Shown in pieces: positions 45,315 through 54,560 of a stretch of DNA of 64,000 nt. The translations under genes were made by a program, and so were the position numbers. The stretch comes from Cellulophaga sp. 20_2_10 (GTDB lineage: Bacteria > Bacteroidota > Bacteroidia > Flavobacteriales > Flavobacteriaceae). Positions within the stretch are counted from its first letter, which is position 1; the number at the start of each line of letters is the position of its first letter. Where the stretch lies: positions 1 through 64,000 of the forward strand of contig NZ_JAMCOJ010000009.1 of the NCBI RefSeq assembly GCF_023476645.1, given 5' to 3'. Under the pieces are notes generated by a model. That model ran no database searches. It was not told the origin of the DNA and saw nothing but the letters and a program-made list of their open reading frames with translations.

Positions 45315-47297
45315 ATGGCAAAAGATAATAGCACAAAACCTACTAAACCTAAATTCAACTCTTGGTGGATCTACGGTATTTTAGTAGTCTTAATCATAGG
45401 ATTTCAGTTTTTAAGCAGTGATGGTTTATCATCAACTAGCAAAAAAACCACATCAGAACTATTAGAATACATCAAAAATGGAGATGTAAACAAGGTTATT
45501 GTAATTACGAATGCTAAGTATGCTAAAGTATACCTTACTAAAGAAGCATTAGAAAAAGATACCCACAAAACTGTTGCTAAACCTAGTTTTTCTCTAAACC
45601 CTACAGAATCTCCTAGTTACATTGTGAACTATGGTGATTTACAGAATTTTGAGAACGAGTTAAAGAAAGTAAAAAGTGAAAATAGCTTAGATACCAAAAT
45701 AGAATATGGTACTGAGTCTAACACGTTTGAAAATCTTTTATTTACGCTATTGCCATTTGTACTAATCATAGGTATCTGGATATTTATGATGCGTAGAATG
45801 TCTGGTGGTGGCGCTGGTGGTGGCGGTGGCCAAATATTTAACATTGGTAAATCTAAAGCCAAGTTATTTGACGAAAAAACAGATACACGTACTTCTTTTA
45901 AAGATGTTGCTGGTTTAGAAGGTGCAAAAGAAGAAATAGAAGAAATTGTTGAGTTCTTAAAAAACCCAGAAAAATATACATCTTTAGGTGGTAAAATACC
46001 TAAAGGAGCTTTATTAGTAGGCCCTCCAGGTACGGGTAAAACATTACTTGCTAAGGCAGTTGCTGGTGAAGCTAAGGTTCCTTTCTTCTCTTTATCTGGT
46101 TCTGACTTTGTAGAGATGTTTGTAGGTGTTGGTGCTTCTAGAGTACGTGACTTATTTAAACAAGCAAAAGATAAATCTCCTGCAATTATTTTTATAGATG
46201 AAATAGATGCTATTGGTAGAGCTCGTGGCAAAAACAACGCTACAGGATCTAACGACGAAAGAGAAAACACATTAAATCAATTGCTAACAGAGATGGATGG
46301 TTTTGGAACCAACACTAATGTTATTGTTTTGGCTGCCACTAACCGTGCAGATGTTTTAGATAAGGCATTAATGAGAGCTGGTCGTTTTGACAGACAAATT
46401 TATGTAGACCTACCAGACATTAGAGAACGTAAAGAAATTTTTGAAGTACATGTGAAGCCAATTAAAACAGCTGAAACATTAGATTTAGATTTTTTAGCAA
46501 AACAAACTCCTGGTTTTTCCGGAGCAGATATAGCTAACGTTTGTAATGAAGCGGCATTAATTGCTGCTCGTAAAGAGAAAAAATCTGTAAACAAACAAGA
46601 TTTCTTAGATGCCGTTGACAGAATTGTTGGTGGTCTTGAAAAGAAAAATAAAATAATTACCCCTAAAGAAAAGAAAACTATTGCTTATCATGAAGCTGGT
46701 CATGCAACCGTAAGTTGGATGCTAGAACACGCTGCGCCATTAGTAAAAGTTACTATTGTACCTAGAGGACAGTCTTTAGGAGCAGCTTGGTACTTACCAG
46801 AAGAGCGTCAAATTGTTCATACAGAACAAATGTTAGACGAAATGTGTGCTACCCTTGGTGGCCGTGCTGCAGAGAAAGTTATTTTTGATAAAATCTCTAC
46901 TGGTGCACTAAGTGACTTAGAAAAAGTGACGAAGCAAGCAAGAGGTATGGTTACTGTTTATGGTTTAAATGACAAAATAGGAAACCTTACGTATTACGAT
47001 TCTTCAGGACAAGATTCTTATGGTTTCTCTAAGCCTTACAGTGAAGAAACTGCTCGTGTTATTGATGAAGAGATTTCTAAGTTAATTGAAGAGCAATACG
47101 TAAGAGCTATTGAGCTTTTAGACAATAACAAAGACAAGCTTACAGAACTAGCTGAACGTTTACTAGAAAAAGAGGTTATCTTTAAAGATGATTTAGAAAA
47201 GATTTTTGGAAAAAGACCTTTTGATAAAGACGTTAGAGAAAACGCTGAAGAAGAAGCTAAGAAAGACGCAGCTGCTAATTCTTCTGAGGAAGAATAG
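45315..47297 (+). CDS. ftsH: ATP-dependent zinc metalloprotease FtsH
   Basis: 660-residue inner-membrane AAA+ protease. Membrane segments at about 17-34 and 141-159 flank a periplasmic domain; a glycine-rich linker (164-173) follows. Walker A GPPGTGKT is at 236-243, Walker [14 protein letters not shown] near 293, and the zinc motif HEAGH at 459-463. It degrades unassembled membrane proteins and selected regulators. The acidic, Ala-rich tail is ordinary. It is in an operon with rsfS upstream and probably the LUD gene downstream. Confidence 0.98.
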   Translation: MAKDNSTKPTKPKFNSWWIYGILVVLIIGFQFLSSDGLSSTSKKTTSELLEYIKNGDVNKVIVITNAKYAKVYLTKEALEKDTHKTVAKPSFSLNPTESPSYIVNYGDLQNFENELKKVKSENSLDTKIEYGTESNTFENLLFTLLPFVLIIGIWIFMMRRMSGGGAGGGGGQIFNIGKSKAKLFDEKTDTRTSFKDVAGLEGAKEEIEEIVEFLKNPEKYTSLGGKIPKGALLVGPPGTGKTLLAKAVAGEAKVPFFSLSGSDFVEMFVGVGASRVRDLFKQAKDKSPAIIFIDEIDAIGRARGKNNATGSNDERENTLNQLLTEMDGFGTNTNVIVLAATNRADVLDKALMRAGRFDRQIYVDLPDIRERKEIFEVHVKPIKTAETLDLDFLAKQTPGFSGADIANVCNEAALIAARKEKKSVNKQDFLDAVDRIVGGLEKKNKIITPKEKKTIAYHEAGHATVSWMLEHAAPLVKVTIVPRGQSLGAAWYLPEERQIVHTEQMLDEMCATLGGRAAEKVIFDKISTGALSDLEKVTKQARGMVTVYGLNDKIGNLTYYDSSGQDSYGFSKPYSEETARVIDEEISKLIEEQYVRAIELLDNNKDKLTELAERLLEKEVIFKDDLEKIFGKRPFDKDVRENAEEEAKKDAAANSSEEE

Positions 47298-47328
47298 TAC
47301 ATATAGATTACAAATTTTAAAGATTTTA

Positions 47329-47937
47329 ATGAGCATATTTGGTAAACTTTTTGGAGGTAGTAAAAAAAAGAGTTCTGATGTACCCGCAGAAAACCGCGGA
47401 GTGCATATGCCAGAACTAGACTTACCTATAGACGAAAAGTTTACCATCTATTTTAAAAAGAATGGCGGTAAATTTATCTATTGCGATTCTGAAGATGAAG
47501 TTTCATTAGCTCTAAAAAACATAGTAGAAGAAAATAACTGGCAAGACAGTTCTTTTTTTCATTTAGATGATAGATTAGAAAGAAAATTTGCAAGTGAGCA
47601 TTTAAAATTTTCTAAATCTGCACAACAAAGCACCGTGTTTTTTACAACTTGCGAGCATCTTATTGCTCAAAATGGTTCAATCTTAATTTCTTCTAATCAA
47701 TTAAAAGAAAGAAAAATGAACGAACTTCCTGATAATTTTATTGTTTACGCAACTACCAGTCAGCTTACACCAAGTTTAGGTGACGGTTTAAAAAGCATAA
47801 AAAGTAAGTACCAAGGAAGCATCCCTGCCAATATTACAACCATAAAACACTTTCAATCTAACATAAAAGAAGAAGATTTTTTATCTTATGGTAGTACATC
47901 TAAGAACTTATATCTTATCTTAATGGAAGATTTATAA
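47329..47937 (+). CDS. LUD domain protein (LutC/YkgG-like)
   Basis: 202 residues from the ATG at 47329 (MSIFGKLFGGSKKK); an in-frame start at 47206 would overlap ftsH by about 90 bp and adds a nonsensical basic stretch. The LUD fold (about 60-202) includes STVFFTTCEHLIAQNGSILIS and VIYATTSQL-like strands. LUD proteins such as LutC take part in lactate utilisation, but the LutA/LutB partners are absent and this short flavobacterial type has no known role. It lies 31 bp after ftsH and 2 bp before cdsA. Confidence 0.82.
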   Translation: MSIFGKLFGGSKKKSSDVPAENRGVHMPELDLPIDEKFTIYFKKNGGKFIYCDSEDEVSLALKNIVEENNWQDSSFFHLDDRLERKFASEHLKFSKSAQQSTVFFTTCEHLIAQNGSILISSNQLKERKMNELPDNFIVYATTSQLTPSLGDGLKSIKSKYQGSIPANITTIKHFQSNIKEEDFLSYGSTSKNLYLILMEDL

Positions 47938-47939
47938 GT

Positions 47940-48743
47940 ATGAAAGAGATCTTAAAAAGGGGAATAACAGGTATTGTTTACGTATTACTTTTATTATCGG
48001 CTGTATTCTTAAATTCAGATGCATTCGATTTTTTATTTATGGCTTTTGGCTTAGCTTGTTTGTTTGAGTACAAACGTATTGTTAAACTAAAAGGCTATTA
48101 TGTATTTGTAGCATACCTAGCCTTATGGTGGGCCTATATTTACCTTATTAAAAGTGATTGGATTATAAACGTACTCCTTATTGCTACGCTACTTATAGAC
48201 TTCTTTTTACTTTATTTCTTATTTTCCAAAAAAGAAATAAGCTTTAAACCTTTTCATAAATTTTTAATCGCACTATTTTTTCTAGGAGGCGGTTGTATTT
48301 TTTTAACTATGATACCTTATAGAGGTGGTGGCTTTGAAAAAATATTAATTATGGGAATTTTTATTTTGATCTGGGTAAACGATAGTTTTGCTTATTTAGT
48401 AGGCCGTAAATTAGGGCGTACAAAACTTTTTCCATCAGTATCACCAAAAAAAACAATAGAAGGCGCAGCAGGAGGTTTAATTTTTGCTTTAATTGCTGCA
48501 TATATTATTTCTATATTTGAAACAAACTTAAGTATTATACAATGGTTTATATTAGCCACTGTAATTGTAGTAACAGGGAATTTAGGCGATTTAATAGAGT
48601 CTAAATTCAAAAGAAAAGCTAACGTAAAAGATAGCGGAGCAATTTTACCAGGGCACGGAGGCATTTGGGACCGTTTAGACAGCCTTGTTTTTGCTGCACC
48701 ATTTGCATTTTTAACTTTAATTATATTTTCACATGTTTCATAA
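47940..48743 (+). CDS. cdsA: Phosphatidate cytidylyltransferase
   Basis: 267-residue integral membrane enzyme that makes CDP-diacylglycerol, the branch-point lipid precursor. Several membrane helices are visible, with the C-terminal signature region: SPKKTIEGAAGG, GDLIESKFKRKANVKDSG and LPGHGGIWDRLDS. Its end overlaps the psd start by 11 bp, so the two lipid enzymes are coupled. Confidence 0.96.
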   Translation: MKEILKRGITGIVYVLLLLSAVFLNSDAFDFLFMAFGLACLFEYKRIVKLKGYYVFVAYLALWWAYIYLIKSDWIINVLLIATLLIDFFLLYFLFSKKEISFKPFHKFLIALFFLGGGCIFLTMIPYRGGGFEKILIMGIFILIWVNDSFAYLVGRKLGRTKLFPSVSPKKTIEGAAGGLIFALIAAYIISIFETNLSIIQWFILATVIVVTGNLGDLIESKFKRKANVKDSGAILPGHGGIWDRLDSLVFAAPFAFLTLIIFSHVS

Positions 48744-49398
48744 AGAGGGACAAAAAATTATCATTATTACATTTATATTAGTAACCGCTGCCGTAATAGC
48801 TGCCGATTACTTTGTAACCCTAAATTGGCTAAAACTAGCTTTACAACTTACTGCTTTAGTATTCTTAATATTGATATTACAATTTTTTAGAAACCCTAAA
48901 AGAAAAGTAGTAAAAAGCTTTGATGACATTCTTGCTCCTGTAGATGGCAAAGTTGTAGTTATTGAAGAAGTTGAAGAACCAGAATATTTTAAAGGAAAAC
49001 GTAAACAAATTTCTATTTTTATGTCTCCTATAAATGTACACGTTACAAGATACGCCGCTTCTGGCTCTGTAAAGTACTCTAAATATCACCCAGGTAAATA
49101 TTTAGTTGCATGGCACCCTAAAGCAAGTACGGAGAACGAACGTACAACGGTTGTTATTAACACTCCAAAGTTTGGAGACATCTTATACAGACAAATTGCT
49201 GGTGCATTAGCAAAAAGGATTGTAAATTACGCTAAAGTTGGCGATAGTGTTCACCAAGGTGAAGATGCCGGTTTTATAAAATTTGGATCTAGAGTAGATA
49301 TTTACCTACCTTTAGATACTGTTGTAACCGTAAAACTTAACCAAAAAGTAACTGGCGCTAAAACTTGTATTGCAACCTTACCTAATAAAGATGACTAA
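48733..49398 (+). CDS. psd: Phosphatidylserine decarboxylase (short type)
   Basis: 221-residue pyruvoyl enzyme of the short PSD type, producing phosphatidylethanolamine. Two N-terminal hydrophobic stretches (about 8-50) anchor it. Self-cleavage should occur at Gly185-Ser186 in KFGSRVDIYLP, the serine becoming the pyruvoyl group. FMSPINVHVTRYA and APVDGKVV are conserved. It overlaps cdsA by 11 bp and the ACBP gene by 8 bp. Confidence 0.95.
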   Translation: MFHKEGQKIIIITFILVTAAVIAADYFVTLNWLKLALQLTALVFLILILQFFRNPKRKVVKSFDDILAPVDGKVVVIEEVEEPEYFKGKRKQISIFMSPINVHVTRYAASGSVKYSKYHPGKYLVAWHPKASTENERTTVVINTPKFGDILYRQIAGALAKRIVNYAKVGDSVHQGEDAGFIKFGSRVDIYLPLDTVVTVKLNQKVTGAKTCIATLPNKDD

Positions 49399-49660
49399 TG
49401 ATAAGCTACATAAAGAGTTTCTAGAATCTGTGGAATATGTAAACAATTACGTAAACCCTTTGCCTGCAGACTTACTTTTAAAATTATATGCATACTACCG
49501 TATTGCACATAAGAACTTTGACAATCCCGGCAGTACAACACCACTTATAAATGCTTTTAAAGCTAATGCCTTAATACAAGCCAAAAACCAAAGCACAGAT
49601 GAGGCCATGCAAAACTATATAGACCTGGTTGATAAGGAAATTAGAAGCAACAAGAACTAA
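49391..49660 (+). CDS. Acyl-CoA-binding protein
   Basis: 89 residues from the ATG at 49391 (MTNDKLHKEF); an in-frame start at 49370 adds seven residues deep inside psd. It is a four-helix ACBP that binds long-chain acyl-CoA: YVNNYVNPLPADLLLKLYAYYR matches the family's LY-x-x-YKQ-type ligand region, and the late Lys-rich helices are conserved. ACBPs are mostly eukaryotic but common in Bacteroidota. Being in a cdsA-psd unit fits a role in delivering acyl-CoA for membrane lipids. Confidence 0.92.
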   Translation: MTNDKLHKEFLESVEYVNNYVNPLPADLLLKLYAYYRIAHKNFDNPGSTTPLINAFKANALIQAKNQSTDEAMQNYIDLVDKEIRSNKN

Positions 49661-49680
49661 AGACGTATAATACTATATAA

Positions 49681-49711
49681 AAAAAGACCGCTTTTAAAGC
49701 GGTCTTTTTTT
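49681..49711. terminator. Bidirectional terminator between ACBP and kynurenine monooxygenase genes
   Basis: AAAAAGACCGCTT (49681-49693) pairs with AAGCGGTCTTTTT (49697-49709), three-base loop, A run before and T run after, so it can serve both convergent transcripts. Confidence 0.9.
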
Positions 49712-49714
49712 ATT

Positions 49715-51055
49715 CTATAATAGTTCAATTATTTTTTGCACAACAGTATCGCTATCCCAATTCTCTTCTATATTAGGTAGCTTCATTATTTGCTGCATAA
49801 TAGCTTCTTGCTCGTCTCCTAAAGCTAAAGCTTCTGCATAAGGTCTATTACTAAAAGTTACTCTAGAGTACACTGGTAGCCATTTTTCTGGGTAGGCTGT
49901 TGCAAATTTTTTCTCAATTTTTTTCTGTATCAGAAATAAAGGATCAGCAGTTTTGCTACTCATCTCTACAAAATTTCTATAACTAAGCTCTGCTATAGCA
50001 TCTGCATTAGGCTTGCGTTCTTTTTGATACTCTTCAAAAGCTAGCTTCCAATTATCTGGGTATTTTTCTAACATATTTGTTAGCACAAAAATATCTTCAA
50101 AACCAGCGTTCATTCCTTGACCATAAAAAGGAACTATTGCGTGTGCAGAATCACCAACCAAAGCTGCTTTATCCCAGTATGTCCAAGGAAAACATTTCAT
50201 TGTTACCATTGCACTTGTTGGATTTTTAAAGAAATCATCAATAAGGTTATCTAAGTCTAACATAACATTGGGAAAATGTGTAGAGAAGAACTCCCTAGCT
50301 TGTTCCTTTGTGTTTATACTTTCAAATGACGTATCTCCTTCAAAAGGCATAAAAAGCGTACAGGTAAAGCTCCCATCTATATTAGGCATTGCTATAAGCA
50401 TAAACTTACCACGCGGCCATATATGAAAAGAATGTTTATCTAACTTATGTGTACCATCTTCATTAGGGAGAATAGACAACTCCTTGTAACCTACTTTTAT
50501 AAATTCTTGCGAATAATCAAAGCCACTACGTCTTTGCATTTTATGACGTACTCTAGAAAAAGCACCATCACATCCAAAAACACAGTCGAACTTATACTCT
50601 TCCCAGACTCCTTTTTCAGATTCCCCTGTAAATATTTTTGCTTCAGGCAAATCTACATCCCATACTTTTTCAGAAAAACGAAACTCTGTCCCTTCGGCTT
50701 CTGCCAAATCTATCATTTTCCTATTTAAAAGTCCTCTAGAAGTAGACCAAATAGCTTCCTCTTCTTTACCATATTTTTGAAAATACAAAGGCACGCCATC
50801 TACGTGCATTGCCCTTTGGTACAATGGTATTGCTATTTTTTTAATTTCATCTTCTAAACCTACCTGCTTTAGAGCGTTCCAACCTCTATTACTCATTGCT
50901 AAGTTTATAGAGCGCCCAGAAAACTCTACGGTACGTATATCTGGTCTTCTGTCAAAAACAGTAACCTTATGCCCTTCTTTTCTTAAGTAAATGGCCAATA
51001 AAGAACCTACTAATCCGGAGCCGACTATGGCAATGTCTTTTGGAGATTGTGACAT
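49715..51055 (-). CDS. kmo: Kynurenine 3-monooxygenase
   Basis: 446-residue FAD enzyme hydroxylating L-kynurenine to 3-hydroxykynurenine. FAD motifs are GSGLVGSLLAIYLRKEG near residue 12 and ALVGDSAHAIVPFYGQGMNAGFED near 300, the latter typical of KMO. INLAMSNRGWNAL binds the substrate or flavin. With kynureninase (52584) it gives 3-hydroxyanthranilate, the route to quinolinate and NAD in several Bacteroidota. The rest of the pathway (dioxygenases, formamidase) is not in this window. Confidence 0.94.
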   Translation of the reverse strand: MSQSPKDIAIVGSGLVGSLLAIYLRKEGHKVTVFDRRPDIRTVEFSGRSINLAMSNRGWNALKQVGLEDEIKKIAIPLYQRAMHVDGVPLYFQKYGKEEEAIWSTSRGLLNRKMIDLAEAEGTEFRFSEKVWDVDLPEAKIFTGESEKGVWEEYKFDCVFGCDGAFSRVRHKMQRRSGFDYSQEFIKVGYKELSILPNEDGTHKLDKHSFHIWPRGKFMLIAMPNIDGSFTCTLFMPFEGDTSFESINTKEQAREFFSTHFPNVMLDLDNLIDDFFKNPTSAMVTMKCFPWTYWDKAALVGDSAHAIVPFYGQGMNAGFEDIFVLTNMLEKYPDNWKLAFEEYQKERKPNADAIAELSYRNFVEMSSKTADPLFLIQKKIEKKFATAYPEKWLPVYSRVTFSNRPYAEALALGDEQEAIMQQIMKLPNIEENWDSDTVVQKIIELL

Positions 51056-51167
51056 ATTTTATGTGTGTAAAGAAATTAAGCAAAATGTTAAAATTATACT
51101 AGAAAGACATCTAAATACAGCCTAATACTCGTATATATTACACATCCGCGTTATGCGTCTATATATA

Positions 51168-51207
51168 AAAAAGTCCTTCACAATTTTATTTTTATGAAGG
51201 ACTTTTT
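51168..51207 (-). terminator. Terminator after ClpP paralogue
   Basis: AAAAAGTCCTTCA (51168-51180) pairs with TGAAGGACTTTTT (51195-51207); on the minus strand a T run ends it. Confidence 0.85.
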
Positions 51208-51220
51208 CTTTTAACAAATC

Positions 51221-51769
51221 TTATTCTAATATTCCGTCTACTATTCCGTAGGCTACAGATTCTTCTGCGTTCATCCAGTAATCTCTATCAAAATCTTTCA
51301 TTACTTTTTCAAAATCTTGACCACAATTATCTGCTAAGATTTGTGCACTTAATTCTCTGGTTTTTATAATTTCTTCTGCTTGTATTTGTATGTTAGATGC
51401 CTGACCTCTTGCTCCTCCACTTGGTTGGTGAATCATTACTTGAGCGTGTGGTTGTATAAAACGTCTTCCTTTAGCACCTACAGATAACAATATAGAACCC
51501 ATAGAAGCTGCCAAACCAGAACAAACTGTAGAAACAGGACTTTTTAAAGACTTAATAGTATCATAAATAGCAAAACCTGAAGTTACATAACCTCCTGGGC
51601 TGTTTATAACAAACTGAATTTCTTCACTTCCCTGTAAATCTAAATACAACAAACGATCTATAACGTGCTTTGCAGAGTCATCATCTACCATACCCCATAA
51701 AAACACTTTTCTTTCATTCAACAACTTTTCATCAATTGCTTCTTGAACTTTACCTTTTTTTGAACTCAT
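51221..51769 (-). CDS. ClpP-family serine protease paralogue
   Basis: 182-residue ClpP-type subunit with a complete triad: Ser89 in SGLAASMGS, His114 in VMIHQPSGG, and Asp163 in FDRDYWM. The N-terminus (KLLNERKVFLWGMV) lacks the usual YDIYSRLL axial-loop segment of the housekeeping ClpP, so this is probably a second, divergent paralogue. No Clp ATPase is adjacent. It is monocistronic and lies between kmo and a lipoprotein gene. Confidence 0.88.
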   Translation of the reverse strand: MSSKKGKVQEAIDEKLLNERKVFLWGMVDDDSAKHVIDRLLYLDLQGSEEIQFVINSPGGYVTSGFAIYDTIKSLKSPVSTVCSGLAASMGSILLSVGAKGRRFIQPHAQVMIHQPSGGARGQASNIQIQAEEIIKTRELSAQILADNCGQDFEKVMKDFDRDYWMNAEESVAYGIVDGILE

Positions 51770-51860
51770 TGCCTATTTTATTTACATCAAAAATAATCAA
51801 TTTATTTATAAAGTACGCAGCTACATTTCATCAATCTAAAAAACATACTACAAAACACAG

Positions 51861-51868
51861 TATCTTTG
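51861..51868 (+). promoter_or_regulatory. -7 box of lipoprotein gene
   Basis: TATCTTTG, exact match to TAnnTTTG, 16 bp before the ATG at 51885. No -33 TTG nearby. Confidence 0.45.
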
Positions 51869-51884
51869 TTAAAAATTAAACTTT

Positions 51885-52583
51885 ATGCGTAAAATATTCA
51901 CTTTTATTTTAGTTGCCTCTCTGCTTACCTCTTGTAAAGAAACTAAAAAAGAGGACACTACAACACCTACAAAAACACAAGAACCAGCAAAAAAAGAGCT
52001 TACTATATTAGACAGCGTAGCTAATGCTCACGGTTTTGAAAACTGGAAAAACATTACACAATTACAATTTACCTTTAATGTAGACCGAGACGGCAACCAT
52101 TTTGAGCGTACTTGGAACTGGCGCACAAAAAGCAATGATGTTTTAGCAATGACTGCCCAGGATACCCTTGCTTACAATAGAGCTAGTATGGATTCTATTG
52201 CTAAAAAAACAAATGCTGGTTTTATAAATGACAAATATTGGTTATTAGCTCCTTTTAACCTGGTTTGGGATAAGGACAATATTACATTTACCACAGCTAA
52301 AAATACAGAAGCTCCAATTAGCAAAAAGTCAATGCAAAAATTAACGATTGTATATGGCAACAATGGTGGTTACACTCCAGGAGATGCGTACGATTTTTAT
52401 TTTGAAGACGATTACTTACTTAAAGAATGGGTTTACAGAAAAGAAAATGCTGCAGAACCATCTATGAGTACTACTTGGGAAAATTACACAGAACAAAACG
52501 GATTAAAAATTGCCTTAGACCATAAGAATGCCGAAGGCAATTTTAAATTATATTTTACAGATGTAAAAAGTATTCGCAAGTAA
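51885..52583 (+). CDS. Lipoprotein, possibly LolA-like fold
   Basis: 232-residue lipoprotein: signal peptide with lipobox LLTSC, a Thr/Lys-rich linker (about 20-45), then a beta-rich domain with ENWKNITQLQFTFN and a C-terminal NGLKIALDHKNAEGNFKLYF. The strand pattern recalls LolA/LppX-type carriers, but this is inferred from appearance. Its stop codon directly abuts the kynU stop. Confidence 0.75.
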   Translation: MRKIFTFILVASLLTSCKETKKEDTTTPTKTQEPAKKELTILDSVANAHGFENWKNITQLQFTFNVDRDGNHFERTWNWRTKSNDVLAMTAQDTLAYNRASMDSIAKKTNAGFINDKYWLLAPFNLVWDKDNITFTTAKNTEAPISKKSMQKLTIVYGNNGGYTPGDAYDFYFEDDYLLKEWVYRKENAAEPSMSTTWENYTEQNGLKIALDHKNAEGNFKLYFTDVKSIRK

Positions 52584-53858
52584 CTATTGCTTTTGCAAAA
52601 TACCCTCTTTTAAAATTTGTCCAAAACGGTACATATCTTCAAAAGAACAGTAAAATGGTGCAGGAGCTAAACGTATTACGTTTGGCTCTCTCCAATCTGT
52701 TATTACTCCGTTTTTCATTAAGTAATTAAACAATTCTTTTCCTTGGCCGTGTAATAACACAGACAATTGTGTACCTCTTTCTTTAGGTGTAATTACCTCA
52801 AAACTGGCTGCCTCTACCTCTTTATCTATTTCTTGTAACACAAACTCTAAGTAGCTAACAATTATATCTCTTTTCTTAATTAAAGCAGGCATACCAACCT
52901 CTGCAAACATTTCTAAAGATGCTAAATATGGTGCCATTGCCAATACTGGAGGATTACTTACTTGCCAAGAATCTGCTGTGTAACTAGATTCAAATTCTGG
53001 TTTCATTAAAAAACGAGTCTCTTTCTTAGAACCCCACCAACCTTCTAGTCTAGGAATAGTATCGTCTGCCAAATGTTGTTCGTTTACATATATACCAGAT
53101 GCATTTCCTGGCCCACTATTTATATATTTATAACTACACCAAGATGCAAAATCTACATTCCACTCATTTAATTTAAGTTCTACATTACCTGCTCCGTGCG
53201 CTAAATCCCAACCTACAAAAGCACCAGCATCTTGTCCTGCTTTTGTTATTGTCTGCATATCAAAAACCTGGCCGTTGTAATAGTTTACCCCACCAATTAA
53301 AACTAATGCAAGCTCATCTCCTACTTCGTTAATTTTTGCAACAATGTCTTCTGTACGCCAAAAATGCTCTCCGTCTCTTTTTTTAACCTCAACAATAGTA
53401 TCCTTAGGATCGTAACCGTGAAACTTAACCTGACTAGTTAACATATACTGGTCTGATGGAAACGCTTTTTCTTCGCAAATAATTTTAAATCGTTTTGCTG
53501 TTGGTCTATAAAAAGAAGCCATTAAAAAATGTAAGTTTACGGTTAACGTATTCATTACACTCACTTCTTTTGTTTTTGCTCCTAACAATGCTGCCATTGG
53601 TGGCGCTAAACGTTCGTGATAGTCCCACCATGATTTTTCCGCATAAAAATGGCCCTCTACACCTAACTGCGCCCAATCTTGCATTACATCGTCTACAAAC
53701 TTTTGCGCTGTCTTTGGTTGTAAGCCTAAAGAGTTTCCTGTAAAATAAATAGCATCCTTACCATTAATTTTAGGAAAATAAAACTGATCTCTATATCCTT
53801 TTAATGCATCATTAGCATCTAACTCTTTAGCAAACTCTAAGGTATTTTTAAACTGCAT
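52584..53858 (-). CDS. kynU: Kynureninase
   Basis: 424-residue PLP enzyme cleaving (3-hydroxy)kynurenine to (3-hydroxy)anthranilate and alanine. The PLP lysine lies in CSYKYINSGPG; GNSLGLQP, VGWDLAHGAGNVEL and RLEGWWG are typical. With KMO it supplies 3-hydroxyanthranilate for NAD synthesis; with kynurenine itself it would give anthranilate, which the trp operon enzymes could reuse. It converges with the lipoprotein gene with no gap. Confidence 0.96.
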   Translation of the reverse strand: MQFKNTLEFAKELDANDALKGYRDQFYFPKINGKDAIYFTGNSLGLQPKTAQKFVDDVMQDWAQLGVEGHFYAEKSWWDYHERLAPPMAALLGAKTKEVSVMNTLTVNLHFLMASFYRPTAKRFKIICEEKAFPSDQYMLTSQVKFHGYDPKDTIVEVKKRDGEHFWRTEDIVAKINEVGDELALVLIGGVNYYNGQVFDMQTITKAGQDAGAFVGWDLAHGAGNVELKLNEWNVDFASWCSYKYINSGPGNASGIYVNEQHLADDTIPRLEGWWGSKKETRFLMKPEFESSYTADSWQVSNPPVLAMAPYLASLEMFAEVGMPALIKKRDIIVSYLEFVLQEIDKEVEAASFEVITPKERGTQLSVLLHGQGKELFNYLMKNGVITDWREPNVIRLAPAPFYCSFEDMYRFGQILKEGILQKQ

Positions 53859-53897
53859 CTATTTAAATTTTATTCAAAAATAAGAAATCAAAATAAC

Positions 53898-53905
53898 TAT
53901 TTTTG
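53898..53905 (+). promoter_or_regulatory. -7 box of O-methyltransferase gene
   Basis: TATTTTTG matches TAnnTTTG, 13 bp before the ATG at 53919. No -33 TTG found. Confidence 0.45.
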
Positions 53906-53918
53906 CAAAAACTTTTTT

Positions 53919-54560
53919 ATGCATTTTTTATCGTCCGTACTAGAAAACTATATTGCCAATAACTCCGAGAATGAACCTGAAGTTTTAAAAGAGCTTACCA
54001 GAGAAACACATTTAAAGGTTATACAACCTAGAATGCTTACGGGGCATTTTCAAGGCCGTGTACTTAGTATGCTATCTAAAATTATATCACCAATACATAT
54101 TTTAGAAATTGGCACGTATACTGGGTATTCTGCTATTTGTTTAGCTGAAGGACTGCGAAAAAATGGAAAACTACACACTATAGATGTGAACGAAGAACTG
54201 AGCCATATACAACGAAAGTATTTTGAGAAAAGTGGTTTTGCTGATAAGATTGATGCACACGTTGGCGATGCTTTGGATATTATACCAAAATTAGATGTTA
54301 CTTTTGATTTGGTTTTTATTGACGCCGAAAAAAGAAGTTATCCTGCTTATTTTGAAGCTGCTCTTAAAAAAACAAGACCTGGAGGCATTATTTTGTCAGA
54401 CAATGTACTTTGGTCTGGTAAGGTTATAGAGCCATTAAACCCTAAAGATGTTGCGACTAAAGTATTACTAGACTATAACAAAAATTTAAAAGATGATCCT
54501 AGGGTAGAAACTGTTTTACTGCCAATTAGAGACGGACTTACGTTAAGTAGGGTGCTGTAA
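53919..54560 (+). CDS. Class I SAM-dependent O-methyltransferase
   Basis: 213-residue catechol/caffeoyl-CoA-type O-methyltransferase. The SAM motif I is LEIGTYTGYSAICLAEGL; later VFIDAEKRSYPAYFE and GGIILSDNVLWSGKV carry the metal-binding Asp/Asn set. It acts on small phenolic substrates, unknown here. Divergent from kynU, which could hint at a link to 3-hydroxyanthranilate-like compounds, though this is speculative. It overlaps the PAP2 gene tail to tail by 23 bp. Confidence 0.92.
   Translation: MHFLSSVLENYIANNSENEPEVLKELTRETHLKVIQPRMLTGHFQGRVLSMLSKIISPIHILEIGTYTGYSAICLAEGLRKNGKLHTIDVNEELSHIQRKYFEKSGFADKIDAHVGDALDIIPKLDVTFDLVFIDAEKRSYPAYFEAALKKTRPGGIILSDNVLWSGKVIEPLNPKDVATKVLLDYNKNLKDDPRVETVLLPIRDGLTLSRVL

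Noticed and set aside
45629-46270. Long minus-strand ORF (213 codons) opposite ftsH
   Set aside because: Entirely antisense to conserved FtsH, no recognisable motif, Ser/Pro-rich composition expected from a shadow frame.
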